A stretch of 64,000 nucleotides of DNA, from contig JADKHF010000008.1 of assembly GCA_016721865.1 (NCBI GenBank), forward strand, positions 1 to 64,000, read 5' to 3'. Shown piece after piece: positions 1-10,047 of the stretch. The first letter of the stretch is position 1, and every line of letters starts with the position of its first letter. The notes beneath the pieces are model-generated. The model had not been told where the DNA came from, did no database searches, and saw nothing but the letters and a program-made list of their open reading frames with translations. Position numbers and translations under genes: made by a program. The DNA comes from Nitrosomonas sp. (GTDB taxonomy: Bacteria > Pseudomonadota > Gammaproteobacteria > Burkholderiales > Nitrosomonadaceae).

Positions 1-1
1 G

Positions 2-304
2 CAGGATTTGTGGATGTTGCTGTCAGGAGAACGCGCTGACATGGTACGGCAGTTGAATGACGTGCTGGCGGGTTATGAAGACTTTTACGATTTTGATTCA
101 AATGAGTTGCATCTGGTCGAAGCGCTGCGCACCTTGCGCCTGATTCATTATTCCGCCTGGCTGGCACAACGATGGGACGATCCAGCCTTCAAGCAAGCTT
201 TTCCATGGTTCAATACGCAACGCTATTGGCAAGAACGCATTCTGGAATTGCGCGAGCAGGTCGCGTTGATGGAAGAGCCGCCGCTAGGAGCCTGCCGGAA
301 TTAA
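2..304 (+). CDS. srkA: Stress response kinase A (C-terminal end)
   Basis: C-terminal 100 residues of a SrkA/YihE-type serine/threonine kinase; the gene enters from the left edge in frame, so its start is not visible. The segment with DLWMLLSGERADM, then LAGYEDFYDFD, then the WLAQRWDDPAF and RYWQ stretches is characteristic of the end of this choline-kinase-like fold family. In enterobacteria the kinase counters envelope- and oxidative-stress-induced cell death. It ends at TAA. The next gene is convergent and about 70 bases away. Assignment is by remembered family similarity; the catalytic half is outside the window. Confidence 0.8.
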   Translation, partial: QDLWMLLSGERADMVRQLNDVLAGYEDFYDFDSNELHLVEALRTLRLIHYSAWLAQRWDDPAFKQAFPWFNTQRYWQERILELREQVALMEEPPLGACRN

Positions 305-374
305 GGTCAAACCACTGCGCCACGTCCGGCAGGCTCTAATCAAGCGTTAAGTCATTCAGGAAAAGATTTTACAA

Positions 375-2947
375 TCAACCTAATGCGACACGGTTATTTA
401 TTTGTCCCAGTGATTGCTCAACTTGATCGACCAGAATAAGGCATAACTCACCATCCTGCAAATTGGATAGTGCTGCATCAATTGCAGTTGCCTCTCCAAC
501 TATTTCGCTTATTTTCTGAGTACGTCTGGCATTACCCAAACCTTCTCGCAATAATGTCAGCACTTCTCCATCCGCACGACCGCGCTGGCATTGATCTTGA
601 TAAAGCACGACTTCATCAAATGCGTCACCAAGAATTCTTGTTTGCTGGCGGATATCTTCATCACGACGATCCCCGGCTGCACTAATAACTACTGAGCGTT
701 TCTTTGATGGAATATTATCAATGGCGCTTACAAGTGCCTGCATCGCATCTGGATTATGTCCGTAATCAGCGATCAAGGTAGCATTGCGGTAATTGAAAAG
801 ATTAAAGCGGCCCGGCGCGGTCTGTATATTGCTTACAAAGCCAGCTACACCAGCGTGAATAACCGCCCAATCCAATCCAAGCGCCCAACCGGCGCCAACA
901 GCAGCCATCACATTTTCTATTTGAAAGTGGATACTGCCATTCTTTGTCAGTGGGATTTCGCTCAAAGGTATCCGGTATTCATCACTTTCACCCACAGCGA
1001 CAATATAGCCATCTTTCACATAGATTACACGCCTATGCTGTGCATGATGCATTGCCAGCACCGGATGATGGCTATCACGCGCAAAGAAAATAACTGAGCC
1101 AGGGCAATGGTCAGCCATGCTGGCGACGAGCGGGTCAGCTGCATTGAGCACAGCAAAACCGGTACCCGGTGTTACATTCTGCACAACGATGCGTTTAACC
1201 GCAGCCAGCTCTTCCGCAGTGTTGACATAAGCCATGCCAAGATGATCGCCCATACCAATATTGGTCACAACAGCAACATGGCAGCGATCAAACCCCAAGC
1301 CTTCGCGCAATAGCCCGCCGCGCGCAGTCTCTAAGACTGCTGCATCGACATCAGGGTGAAAAAGAATGTTTCTCGCACTTTTTGGACCGCTGCAATCCCC
1401 GGTATCGATACACTGCCCCTTGATGTATACGCCATCTGTAGACGTAATACCTACACATTTGTTATCTTTTTCTAAGATATTGGCAATCAGGCGCGTTGTC
1501 GTCGTTTTACCATTGGTTCCTGATACTGCGATCACCGGAATGCGTGCATCCTGCCCCTGAGGGAACATGTAATCGATGATTGCTTCACCCACTGCGCGCC
1601 CTTTGCCAAAAGAAGGATACAAGTGCATACGCAAACCAGGCGCTGCATTAATCTCGATAACGCCACCACCTTGCTCTTCCAGTGAATTCATAACATTGTT
1701 GCAGACAACATCGACACCGCAAATATCCAAACCCACTACTTTTGCAGCTGCAACTACACGCGCCGCCAACTCAGGATGAACATCATCGGTCACATCAGTT
1801 GCTGTGCCGCCTGTCGATAAATTGGCATTGTTGCGTAACACAATTCGCATTCCTTTGACTGGAATCGATTCTGCTGTCAGTCCCTGTGCCGCCAGATGTG
1901 CTATGGAAATCTCGTCCAGATGAATTTTAGTTAATGAAGTAACGTGGCCTTCTCCGCGCATTGGATCGCGATTAATTTGCGCTACCAATTCGTAAATGCT
2001 ATGCACGCCATCGCCAATAACCTGCGGCGGATCACGGCGTGCGGCGGCAATCAGCTTGTTACCTACGACCAGCATGCGATAATCATGTCCGGGAATATAA
2101 CGTTCCACCAGAACATTATCACTGATTTCAGCCGCGATCATATAAGCCGTTTTTACTTGCTCTGCGCTAACAAGATTAACTGTTACGCCTTTACCTTGAT
2201 TGCTATCTTTTGGTTTTATTACTACTGGGGTACCAATTTCGCAAGCTGCTGCCCAAGCATCTTCCACGCTCTGTACCTCCCGACCGAGAGGGACAGGAAT
2301 ACCAGCCGCATGCAACAAGGTTTTGGTCAATTCCTTGTCCTGCACAATTGCTTCCGCAACAGCGCTGGTCGTGTCGCTTTCAGAAGCTTGGATGCGACGC
2401 TGCTTACTACCCCAGCCAAACTGCACCAAACTGCCTTCTGTTAAGCGGCGGAACGGAATACCGCGTGCAACGGCAGCTTTAACAATAGCACCCGTGCTCG
2501 GCCCTAAGCGTATATCTTCATTGAGCTCACGTAAACGATGTATAGCATCGGTTACATCAAAAGCAGTATCTTCAATGGCTGCACTGCACAAACTTGTGCC
2601 AGCTCAAAAGCAAGTTTTCCAACTTTTTCTTCACTGTAACCAACTATGACGCGATAGGTATCAGCATCTGGTGTCAGAGCGGTATGGCTAAAGGTTATCG
2701 GGCAGCCCGCTTGAACCTGTAAACCGAGTGTGGCAAATTCAAGTACATGTGCCAGCGTGACAGCTTCATGATGACCAGCCGGTTGAAGTAAGGAAATCTC
2801 GGGAAAACACTCACGTAATCGTGCTTCAAAGCCAGGGATGGTATTAATATTATTTTCTGGCCCACTGCAAACGATAGTGGCTTCAATAGAGGTGTGCTGA
2901 CTCCATAAATTTGGTCCGCGCAATGCTCGAATACGCAAAACTTTCAT
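375..2947 (-). pseudogene. cphA: Cyanophycin synthetase CphA, frame broken once
   Basis: Cyanophycin synthetase makes the Asp-Arg storage polymer by ATP-dependent addition of Asp and Arg. The first 120 or so residues (from ATG at 2947, MKVLRIRALRGPN) form the N-terminal domain; the ATP-grasp domain and Mur-ligase-like domain follow in another frame (375-2591). The ATP-grasp part shows LRELNEDIRLGPSTGAIV and VIKPKDSNQGKGV; the Mur part shows the P-loop GTNGKTTTT and a complete C-terminal domain (ADYGHNPDA, SAAGDRRDEDI). The two frames overlap at 2552-2591, where one missing base near 2585 would restore one protein of about 860 residues, normal for CphA. Its ATG overlaps the stop of the upstream paralogue (ATGA), so the pair is one operon. 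The break may be a sequencing indel. Confidence 0.85.
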
Positions 2948-5274
2948 AGCTTGATTCCTTGAGTTTGTAATCCGATTGGAAGATTCTGATTTTCTGGCTT
3001 ATATTTTTCCTGACTGAAACCAAATGTTTCAATCCCGATACGTATAAGATCAGGTTCAATACCTAATGCCCAAGCAGCTCCGATAGCTGCCAATACATTT
3101 TCTATTTCTTGCGTGCTATGCTTGCCAGTTGCTGCAGATATTTCCATCAAACTGACCAGCGGTAATTCATCAGAGCCGGTAACCAGCATGATTGTGTTAT
3201 TGCGCACTATCACAGCGCGTTTACTCTGAGTGGAGCCGGTTCCGTTGCTGCGATGTTGAGTAATTACTGGCAAGTCTGGGTTAATGCTGAAGAAAATAAC
3301 CTCACCATGACACAGTTCGGATATCTCAACCAGCATCTCTTCCCTGGCATTGAGCACCGCTGCGCCGGTTGGCAGTTTCAAACTTTCTTCCACATCATCG
3401 ACAGCTGCAGCTGTCGGCATCACCACATCAACTTGTGTGCGCAGTACGGTAAAAACTTGTTTCGGCGTTTCGATTCCATTGCGGCCAAAATGACAGGCTG
3501 GATCAACATTGGTGATAACGCCAACCTGGCAGCTATCGTAAGCTAATCCCTCATTCAGTATGGCATCAAAACCATTTTCAAATACTGCGGCATCAATAGT
3601 CGGATTCGTCAGTGTGCGGTTAGCAGCTGTCCAATTGGCGCTGTTGTTTTTATCAATTTGCCTGTAATCCTGATAAAGCCCATCAGTACATGCCAGACCA
3701 GTTTGTTTTCCTGAAAGGATAAGCAATCGGGCAACAAGATAAGCGACTGTTGTCTTCCCATAACTTCCTGTAATTCCCACAATGGGAATGCGACCGTTAT
3801 TCTGATTTGGAAATAAATGATCTACGATTGCTTTTCCAACGGGGCGTGGTGTACCCACTGCCGGTTTAATATGCATCAGCAAACTTGGACCAGCATTTAC
3901 CTCAACAATGGCACCGCTTTGCTCGCTCAGCGGGCGTGAAATATCGCTGGTTACCAGATCAATGCCGGCAATATCCAGACCAATAATACGAGCGGCGAGT
4001 GAGGCGATGGATGCAGTACTGGGGTGAACTTGATCCGTTACATCAAATGCGTGGTTACCGTTACGCTGAATCAGTACTTTGGTGCCGATTGGTACAATCG
4101 AATCACTGCGATAACCTTGGTGGGCGATCTCCATTTGCGCTGCATTATCCAGCCGGATAAGATTAAGTGGAAAATCTTCCGTTGATCCGCGGCGAGGATC
4201 GGAATTGATTTGAGATTCGATTAATTCAGCTATAGTTGAAACACCATCTCCGATTATTGATACCGAATCACCTTGCGTGGCAGCTATGAGCTTCCCGCCG
4301 ACGATTAACAATCGATGTTCAGTGCCTGCAATATAGCGTTCAACTAATACGCCTGTGCCTTCTTTTAAAGCCATGTGATAAGCCGATTCAATTTCTTCTC
4401 GACGACTTAGTTCAATAAAAACGCCGCGTCCATGGTTTCCATCGCAAGGCTTTATGACTACCGGCATACCGATGTCATTAGCTGCTTCCCAGGCAGCTTC
4501 AGTGCTCTCAACGATGTGTCCTTTCGGGACAGGAATACCACAAGACCGCAATAATGATTTTGTCAAATCCTTGTCACGGGAAATGCTTTCTGCAATAGCG
4601 GGGGTACGATCTGTCTCAGCGGTCCAGATGTGACGGGAACGAGCGCCATATCCCAGTTGCACAAGATTTCCTTTAGTGATGAGCCGGGTGGCAGGAATAT
4701 TGCGTGCGACAGCAGCATCTACAATACAAGCTGTAGAAGGACCAAGCCAGAGTGAATCAACCAAGCCGCGAAGATGTCTGATGGTACCATCGACATCATA
4801 CGATGGGTTTTGAGATTGCTGAAAGTTCATGGCTGCCAGCACCAATTCACGCGCTGAGTATAAAGCTGCTGTTGTAATCTCTGCATGCCACGCACTTAAT
4901 GCTACTTTATATACACCACATGCCGAAGTCTCACGAGCCCTGCCAAAACCACCGTGCATACCTGCAAGATTTTGCAGTTCCAGTGTCACATGCTCAAGAA
5001 TATGGCAAGGCCAAGTACCTTCCTTGACTCGACGTAAAAAACCACCGCGTTCTTCATAGCTGCAGCGGTGTTCAATCAGTGATGGAAGCCATTCTGACAA
5101 ACGTTCATAAAAGCCAGGGATCTTGTCAGAAGGAAAATCCTCAAGTTCACCGATATCAACTAGTGCTTCGAGGGTAGGGTAATAAGTCCAAATATTTGGA
5201 CCATTCAAATGCTTGATTTCAAGAAATTTGATATCTTTGGCACTAGTGCAATCTGGATTTGAGCGGTTAGGCAT
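2944..5274 (-). CDS. Second cyanophycin synthetase (CphA'-type, shorter)
   Basis: 776 residues, paralogous to the downstream CphA. The N-terminal domain (LEIKHLNGPNIWTYYPTLEALV), ATP-grasp domain (SLWLGPSTACIV, VVIKPCDGNHGRGV) and the central Mur-ligase domain are present, but its P-loop reads GSYGKTT and the protein stops soon after the central domain, so the C-terminal Mur-ligase domain present in the neighbour is missing. Paired cphA/cphA' genes are known in proteobacteria, the short copy having uncertain catalytic competence. Starts at ATG 5274; TGA overlaps the ATG of cphA, implying translational coupling. Likely a partner or alternative ligase for the same polymer; this is inference. 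Confidence 0.8.
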   Translation of the reverse strand: MPNRSNPDCTSAKDIKFLEIKHLNGPNIWTYYPTLEALVDIGELEDFPSDKIPGFYERLSEWLPSLIEHRCSYEERGGFLRRVKEGTWPCHILEHVTLELQNLAGMHGGFGRARETSACGVYKVALSAWHAEITTAALYSARELVLAAMNFQQSQNPSYDVDGTIRHLRGLVDSLWLGPSTACIVDAAVARNIPATRLITKGNLVQLGYGARSRHIWTAETDRTPAIAESISRDKDLTKSLLRSCGIPVPKGHIVESTEAAWEAANDIGMPVVIKPCDGNHGRGVFIELSRREEIESAYHMALKEGTGVLVERYIAGTEHRLLIVGGKLIAATQGDSVSIIGDGVSTIAELIESQINSDPRRGSTEDFPLNLIRLDNAAQMEIAHQGYRSDSIVPIGTKVLIQRNGNHAFDVTDQVHPSTASIASLAARIIGLDIAGIDLVTSDISRPLSEQSGAIVEVNAGPSLLMHIKPAVGTPRPVGKAIVDHLFPNQNNGRIPIVGITGSYGKTTVAYLVARLLILSGKQTGLACTDGLYQDYRQIDKNNSANWTAANRTLTNPTIDAAVFENGFDAILNEGLAYDSCQVGVITNVDPACHFGRNGIETPKQVFTVLRTQVDVVMPTAAAVDDVEESLKLPTGAAVLNAREEMLVEISELCHGEVIFFSINPDLPVITQHRSNGTGSTQSKRAVIVRNNTIMLVTGSDELPLVSLMEISAATGKHSTQEIENVLAAIGAAWALGIEPDLIRIGIETFGFSQEKYKPENQNLPIGLQTQGIKL

Positions 5275-5574
5275 AAAATTTGAATCAGAAAGAAGAGTTC
5301 ATATTAACGTTGCTCAGATTATTAGGTTTACAAGAACGCAAACAATTTTTAAATACAACGTAAATGCCGCTGAAAGATCAGCGATACTTCCCCAAAATAG
5401 ACGGTCAACAATTGAGTGATTAATATAAATGTAAACAACAATTCAACAATTGTTTATCCAACTAACTTTTCTTGTTGACAAACATTTGTTTGAATCCAAA
5501 ATAGACAACTATCTTTTTTAGGATTTTGATATTTATTAGTCTTAACGATTTTCATTACATAATAAAGGTGTTAT
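5275..5574. promoter_or_regulatory. Divergent promoter region of cphA' and the CorC-like gene
   Basis: AT-rich 300-base gap between divergent genes. It holds a perfect 10-base palindrome AACAATTGTT at 5445-5454, related CAACAATT repeats on its left, and a TTGACA at 5475-5480 as a possible -35 for the rightward gene, with only a weak -10 (around CAAAAT, 5497). No riboswitch or RNA gene was recognised. The palindrome is a plausible operator but no regulator can be named. Confidence 0.3.
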
Positions 5575-6867
5575 TTGGAAGACCTGCCGTTGCACGTAAT
5601 GCTGATTGTATTGGTATTTTTATTGATTCTGTCTGGCTTTTTTTCCTTATCTGAAACCAGCATGATGGCGATTAATCGTTATCGCTTGCGGCACCTAGCC
5701 AAGCAAGGGCATCGTGGTGCCCGGTTGACTGTAAAATTGCTTGAGAATACGGATCGATTACTGGGTGTTATTTTACTGGGAAATAATTTACTTAACACGG
5801 CTTCTGCAACATTGGTGGCTGTCATCATTGCTACTTTCTTTGCCCATGATGACTTCGCATTACTTATTGGAACAATAGCCGTTACTTTTGCCATTCTGAT
5901 ATTTAGTGAAATTACGCCAAAAGTTATCGCAGCGGCTTATCCAGAGCGTATCGCTCTTGCGGCAAGTTATGTGTTAACGCCATTACTGGTCATTTGCTAT
6001 CCCATTGTATGGTTTGTTAATTTGTTTGTCAGTGGATTGCTGATTCTGTTTCGATTGAAACCCGAAAAGGGTGAGCTTGAACAGAAGATAAGTACGGAAG
6101 AACTTAAAACACTGGTGTTGGAAGGCGGACATTTTATACAGCATAAGCACCAAAGCATGTTGTTGAACTTGTTTGATCTTGAAACCATTACGGTGGATGA
6201 TGTGATTGTGCCACGCAGTCAAATCGAAGCGATTGATTTGACTGCGGATGAAGATATTATCCATACGCAATTGTTGACCTGTCATCATACGCGCTTACCG
6301 ATATACCGTGAGCGCATGGATAATATTGTCGGCATTGTCCATGTGCGCAAAGTACTTAACCAGATGCAGGGAGGAAAAATAACGGCGGATACACTCGAAA
6401 AAGTCATGCGTAAGCCCTATTTTATCCCTTCTGGAACATCATTATTTTCGCAATTACAGTTGTTCCAGGAGAATCAGGAACGAGTTGGTTTGGTGGTTGA
6501 TGAATACGGTGAGTGGATGGGATTGGTTACGCTGGAAGATATTATAGAAGAGATTATTGGAGAATTTACAACACAGGCACCGACCCAAGCCAGTACTTTT
6601 TTAAAGCAGGAAGATGGCGGTATTATTGTCGAGGGAAGCACCTTGTTGCGTGAATTAAATCGTAAGCTTAATTTTCAATTTCCACTGGATGGTCCAAAGA
6701 CTTTGAATGGTTTGATATTGGAATATTTTGAAGACATTCCTGAAGCAGGGACGGGTCTTAATATTGCCGGTTATCCGATGGAGATCCTTCAAACAAAAAA
6801 CCGGGTTGTGAAAACTGTAAAAATTTTTCCTGTTTCGACAGAAACAGAAGTAAAGAATCCAAAGTAG
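5575..6867 (+). CDS. CNNM/CBS-domain membrane protein, CorC/HlyC family
   Basis: 430 residues. A DUF21/CNNM membrane domain occupies roughly residues 1-200 (hydrophobic N-terminus; SGFFSLSETSMMAINRYRL; LGVILLGNNLLNTASATLV; FSEITPKVIAAAYPERIA), followed by a CBS pair (VDDVIVPRSQIEAID; LPIYRERMDNIVGIVHVRKVL; VVDEYGEWMGLVTLEDIIEEIIGEF is split across the second CBS) and the transporter-associated CorC_HlyC domain (VEGSTLLRELNRKLNF). Members are linked to magnesium/cobalt homeostasis or efflux. The start is TTG at 5575 with AAAGGTG about 4 bases upstream; GTT/ATG alternatives lie inside the first membrane segment. Monocistronic by position. Confidence 0.85.
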   Translation: MEDLPLHVMLIVLVFLLILSGFFSLSETSMMAINRYRLRHLAKQGHRGARLTVKLLENTDRLLGVILLGNNLLNTASATLVAVIIATFFAHDDFALLIGTIAVTFAILIFSEITPKVIAAAYPERIALAASYVLTPLLVICYPIVWFVNLFVSGLLILFRLKPEKGELEQKISTEELKTLVLEGGHFIQHKHQSMLLNLFDLETITVDDVIVPRSQIEAIDLTADEDIIHTQLLTCHHTRLPIYRERMDNIVGIVHVRKVLNQMQGGKITADTLEKVMRKPYFIPSGTSLFSQLQLFQENQERVGLVVDEYGEWMGLVTLEDIIEEIIGEFTTQAPTQASTFLKQEDGGIIVEGSTLLRELNRKLNFQFPLDGPKTLNGLILEYFEDIPEAGTGLNIAGYPMEILQTKNRVVKTVKIFPVSTETEVKNPK

Positions 6868-7010
6868 TTTTAAGGTTTTTTATAGATGATGGGTTATGGG
6901 TACTATGAAGTTTGCACAATCGTTGCCCCGAGGACTATACAAGTTGGACGAGAATTATAAAAGCAGTTATCCTGTCGACCGGTAAATAGCATAACAGTTT
7001 GTTCATCAAA

Positions 7011-7087
7011 GCGCCCATAGCTCAGCTGGATAGAGTACCGCCCTCCGAAGGCGGGGGTCGCACGTTCGAATCGTGTTGGGCGCGCCA
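7011..7087 (+). tRNA. tRNA-Arg (anticodon CCG)
   Basis: Complete cloverleaf: acceptor GCGCCCA pairs with TGGGCGC, D-arm GCTCAGCTGGATAGAGT, anticodon stem CCGCC/GGCGG around loop CTCCGAA (anticodon CCG), T-arm with GTTCGAATC, discriminator G and encoded CCA. The reverse strand gives a well-known false ORF and was rejected. Confidence 0.95.
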
Positions 7088-7269
7088 ATAAATATATCGT
7101 TTTTTTCAACGCATCACCTTGATTCTCGCAACGTTACTTTCATTATTTGAATCGCTACAAGGTATACTTGCAAAAGTATGAAATTTACAGTTTGCACGTC
7201 ACATTGATATCAATTCGTTGATGCTTATCCTATCATTCGTGTCATACCTCACTTATAGAACATATTGAG

Positions 7270-7869
7270 ATGTTTACCGGAATCATACAAGCAGTGGGTG
7301 AGATAACACAGATTCGTCCTATAAGAGGACATAATGATTGCGGATTGTCTCTGGCGATTTCTGCTGAAGATTTGGATCTGAGCGATGTCATGGCGGGTGA
7401 CAGTATTGCTGTGAATGGTGTTTGCCTTACCGTTACAACGGTGACCGGCGGGCTGTTTGACGTTGATGTTTCGCAGGAAACGCTCAACTGTACAAGGGGT
7501 CTGGATCAGGTTGGCATGCGCGTTAATCTGGAGAAAGCCATGCGCTTATCTGACCGGTTGGGCGGACACCTGGTCAGTGGTCATGTGGATGCTACTGGAA
7601 CAGTAGTTAGATTCGAGCCTATTGGAGAGAGTTTTGTATTAGTCATTCAAGCGCCAGAAGCAATATTGCGATACCTTACCCATAAAGGTTCCATCACCGT
7701 CAATGGAGTGAGCCTGACAGTTAATCAGGTTGAGGGTAATGAGTTTTCTGTCAACCTCATTCCGCATACCCTGGCGGCGACCACGCTGCAGGAACTCGCG
7801 CCGGGAATGCGTGTAAATCTGGAGTCAGATATGCTGGCGAGATATGTGGCAAGATTATTAAATATTTAA
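7270..7869 (+). CDS. ribE: Riboflavin synthase, alpha subunit
   Basis: 199 residues. Catalyses dismutation of two 6,7-dimethyl-8-ribityllumazine molecules into riboflavin and the pyrimidine precursor. Two lumazine-binding beta-barrel repeats are visible: MFTGIIQAVGEI at the start with SIAVNGVCLTV, and the second repeat with GHVDATGTV and SITVNGVSLTVN. Length is normal. First gene of the ribE-ribBA-ribH-nusB run, 22 bases ahead of ribBA. The 180 bases upstream contain no recognisable FMN riboswitch. Confidence 0.95.
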   Translation: MFTGIIQAVGEITQIRPIRGHNDCGLSLAISAEDLDLSDVMAGDSIAVNGVCLTVTTVTGGLFDVDVSQETLNCTRGLDQVGMRVNLEKAMRLSDRLGGHLVSGHVDATGTVVRFEPIGESFVLVIQAPEAILRYLTHKGSITVNGVSLTVNQVEGNEFSVNLIPHTLAATTLQELAPGMRVNLESDMLARYVARLLNI

Positions 7870-7891
7870 AGTTGAGCGAGATTAAACAGAG

Positions 7892-8992
7892 ATGAGAATC
7901 AGTGCTATCCAAGACATTATTGATGATCTTAGACTGGGTAAAATGGTTATTCTTATTGATGAAGAGGATCGCGAGAATGAAGGAGATCTGGTTCTGGCTG
8001 CCGATTTTGTTACGCCGGAGGCCATTAATTTTATGGCTACCCATGGCCGCGGACTGATCTGTTTAACCCTTACCGAGGCAAGGTGCCACCAGTTGGATTT
8101 ACCCTTGATGGTGTCTGCCAACCGTGCTCCCCTGGGCACCAATTTTACTCTTTCCATTGAAGCAGCCAGTGGGGTCACGACGGGCATCTCTGCGTCTGAT
8201 CGTGCGCGTACTATTCAAGTTGCCGTAAAAGCGGATGCCAAGCCACAAGACATCGTGCAACCGGGGCATATTTTTCCACTGATGGCACAGAAAGGGGGTG
8301 TTCTGGTTCTCGCGGGTCATACTGAAGCGGGTTGTGATTTAGCCAGATTGGCCGGTTTGACTGCAGCTTCGGTGATTTGTGAGATTTTAAAGAATGACGG
8401 CAGCATGGCGCGATTACCCGATCTCATTGAGTTTGCGCATAAACATCAGCTCAAAATTGGTGCGATAGCCGATCTTATTCAATACCGTAGTCAGACTGAA
8501 AGCCTGGTAACACGTGTCGCTGAACGCGCAATTCAAACACTGCATGGTGAGTTTCTGCTGACAGCTTATCGTGATGAAATAGCCAATACAACACACCTGG
8601 CTCTGGTTAAAGGTGAAATAACCCCAACAACTGAAACATTGGTGCGCGTGCATGAGCCGCTATCGGTCATAGATCTACTGGATATTTATGATAATACGCA
8701 TTCCTGGAGTATCCATGAAGCCATGAAATTGATTGCTGAAGCAGGTCAGGGTGTTATCGTTCTACTGCATCGCAAAGAAAGTGCAACCAAATTAATCGAA
8801 CGGGTTCAATTAAAAGAATCTCACTTTCCCGGCCCCGTTAAGACGGATCTCCGCGATCACGGTATTGGCGCTCAAATTCTGAAAGATCTTAACGTAGGAA
8901 AAATGCGATTGATGGCAACACCGAGAAAAATGCCCAGTGTGACAGGATTCGGTTTGGAAGTAACCAGTTACGTGGATACGCACAAGCTATAA
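7892..8992 (+). CDS. ribBA: 3,4-dihydroxy-2-butanone-4-phosphate synthase with degenerate GTP cyclohydrolase II domain
   Basis: 366 residues. The N-terminal half is a full DHBP synthase that converts ribulose 5-phosphate to the four-carbon riboflavin precursor: DEEDRENEGDLV acidic loop, HGRGLICL, GTNFTLSIEA, and GHTEAGCDLARLAG. The C-terminal half aligns with GTP cyclohydrolase II in order and length but lacks the three zinc cysteines normally found in the RCDCG region, reading instead through THLALVKGEI and IYDNTHSW. This degenerate fusion is common in proteobacteria, where the cyclohydrolase is supplied elsewhere. So only the RibB activity is supported. Confidence 0.9.
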   Translation: MRISAIQDIIDDLRLGKMVILIDEEDRENEGDLVLAADFVTPEAINFMATHGRGLICLTLTEARCHQLDLPLMVSANRAPLGTNFTLSIEAASGVTTGISASDRARTIQVAVKADAKPQDIVQPGHIFPLMAQKGGVLVLAGHTEAGCDLARLAGLTAASVICEILKNDGSMARLPDLIEFAHKHQLKIGAIADLIQYRSQTESLVTRVAERAIQTLHGEFLLTAYRDEIANTTHLALVKGEITPTTETLVRVHEPLSVIDLLDIYDNTHSWSIHEAMKLIAEAGQGVIVLLHRKESATKLIERVQLKESHFPGPVKTDLRDHGIGAQILKDLNVGKMRLMATPRKMPSVTGFGLEVTSYVDTHKL

Positions 8993-9055
8993 ACTTTAAA
9001 TTTTATTTGATCATGAATTGATCATGATTAATCAATAGACATACAGGAGCCAGAT

Positions 9056-9538
9056 ATGCCGTACTATGATGATATTCTTGAGTTTGAAAAGAATCTGGAT
9101 GGAACTGAACTACGTATCGGCATTGTCATGAGCCGTTTTAATATTGATGTAGGGGAAGGTTTACTCAGTGCCTGTACTGCAGAGCTTAAGAAAAATGGCG
9201 TGCAAGATTCGAACATACTGCTCGTGACAGTGCCCGGAGCGCTGGAAATTCCGCTGGCATTAAAAAGAATGGCTTTGTCCGATCAGTTTGATGCGTTGAT
9301 TGCCTTGGGTGCCGTGATCCGAGGGGATACCTATCATTTTGAAGTCGTTGCGAACGAATCTGCGCAGGGCTTAATCATGGTGCAGATTGAAACAGAAATT
9401 CCTGTTGCCAATGGAATATTGACTACTGATAATGACGATCAAGCGATTGCCAGAATGAGCCAGAAAGGGATGGAATCCGCGCAGGTTGCATTGGAAATGG
9501 CTAATTTGCATATAAAAATTGATGAAATCGATTTATGA
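9056..9538 (+). CDS. ribH: 6,7-dimethyl-8-ribityllumazine synthase
   Basis: 160 residues. Condenses the DHBP product with the ribityl-pyrimidine to give lumazine, the substrate of RibE. Family signatures: MSRFN for the aromatic-substrate pocket, VPGALEIPLALKR, ALGAVIRGDTYHFEVVANES with the catalytic His region. AGGAG ribosome site about 7 bases before ATG 9056. The last codons overlap nusB by 4 bases (ATGA), so the two are translated together. Confidence 0.95.
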   Translation: MPYYDDILEFEKNLDGTELRIGIVMSRFNIDVGEGLLSACTAELKKNGVQDSNILLVTVPGALEIPLALKRMALSDQFDALIALGAVIRGDTYHFEVVANESAQGLIMVQIETEIPVANGILTTDNDDQAIARMSQKGMESAQVALEMANLHIKIDEIDL

Positions 9539-10035
9539 GTAGCACACTGACCGACACAAATTCCACCACAAACCAAAAGACGGATAAACATAAAAGCCGC
9601 CGCCGGATTGCACGCGAGTTTGTGTTGCAGGGCATTTATCAGTGGCGGGTTGCTGGTGGTACAGCTAATTTTATTGAGCAACAATTACGAGAATCCGAAG
9701 AGTTTAAGCATGTTGATGAGAAACACTTCACTAACTTGTTGCAAGGTGTGCTAAAGGATATTGAAGGATTGGAAAAATGTATTCAGCCCAGCTTGGACCG
9801 TCCTTTGAATGAATTGAGTCCGGTGGAATTTGCGATTCTATTATTGAGTACTTTTGAGTTAATGCATCATCTGGAGATTCCTTACCGCGCAATTATCAAT
9901 GAAGCGATAGAGTTGGCCAGAACTTATGGTGGCAGTGATGGGTATAAATATGTGAATGGCGTGCTGGATAAATTGGCCATTCAATTGCGCGCTGTTGAGA
10001 TTGCAGCACCCAGGCTGACAAGAAATCAAGTTTAG
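9535..10035 (+). CDS. nusB: Transcription antitermination factor NusB
   Basis: 166 residues. NusB binds boxA RNA with S10 in rRNA antitermination. It shows the RRIAREFVLQGIYQWRV start, SLDRPLNELSPVEFAILLLSTFEL, and IPYRAIINEAIELARTYGG near the end, which are typical of the all-helical family. The start overlaps the ribH stop; ribH-nusB adjacency is standard in proteobacteria. Confidence 0.95.
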   Translation: MSSTLTDTNSTTNQKTDKHKSRRRIAREFVLQGIYQWRVAGGTANFIEQQLRESEEFKHVDEKHFTNLLQGVLKDIEGLEKCIQPSLDRPLNELSPVEFAILLLSTFELMHHLEIPYRAIINEAIELARTYGGSDGYKYVNGVLDKLAIQLRAVEIAAPRLTRNQV

Positions 10036-10047
10036 TATTAATACAGC

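Noticed and set aside
2552..2600. Programmed -1 frameshift in cphA
   Set aside because: No X-XXY-YYZ slip site or stimulating hairpin is apparent, and many other genes here show similar breaks; an indel is simpler.
6903..7109. Minus-strand open frame reading TRFERATPAFGGRYSIQLSYGR
   Set aside because: It is the antisense of tRNA-Arg, a well-known false protein call.
7088..7269. Possible FMN riboswitch before ribE
   Set aside because: None of the conserved RFN-element segments is visible in the 180 bases.
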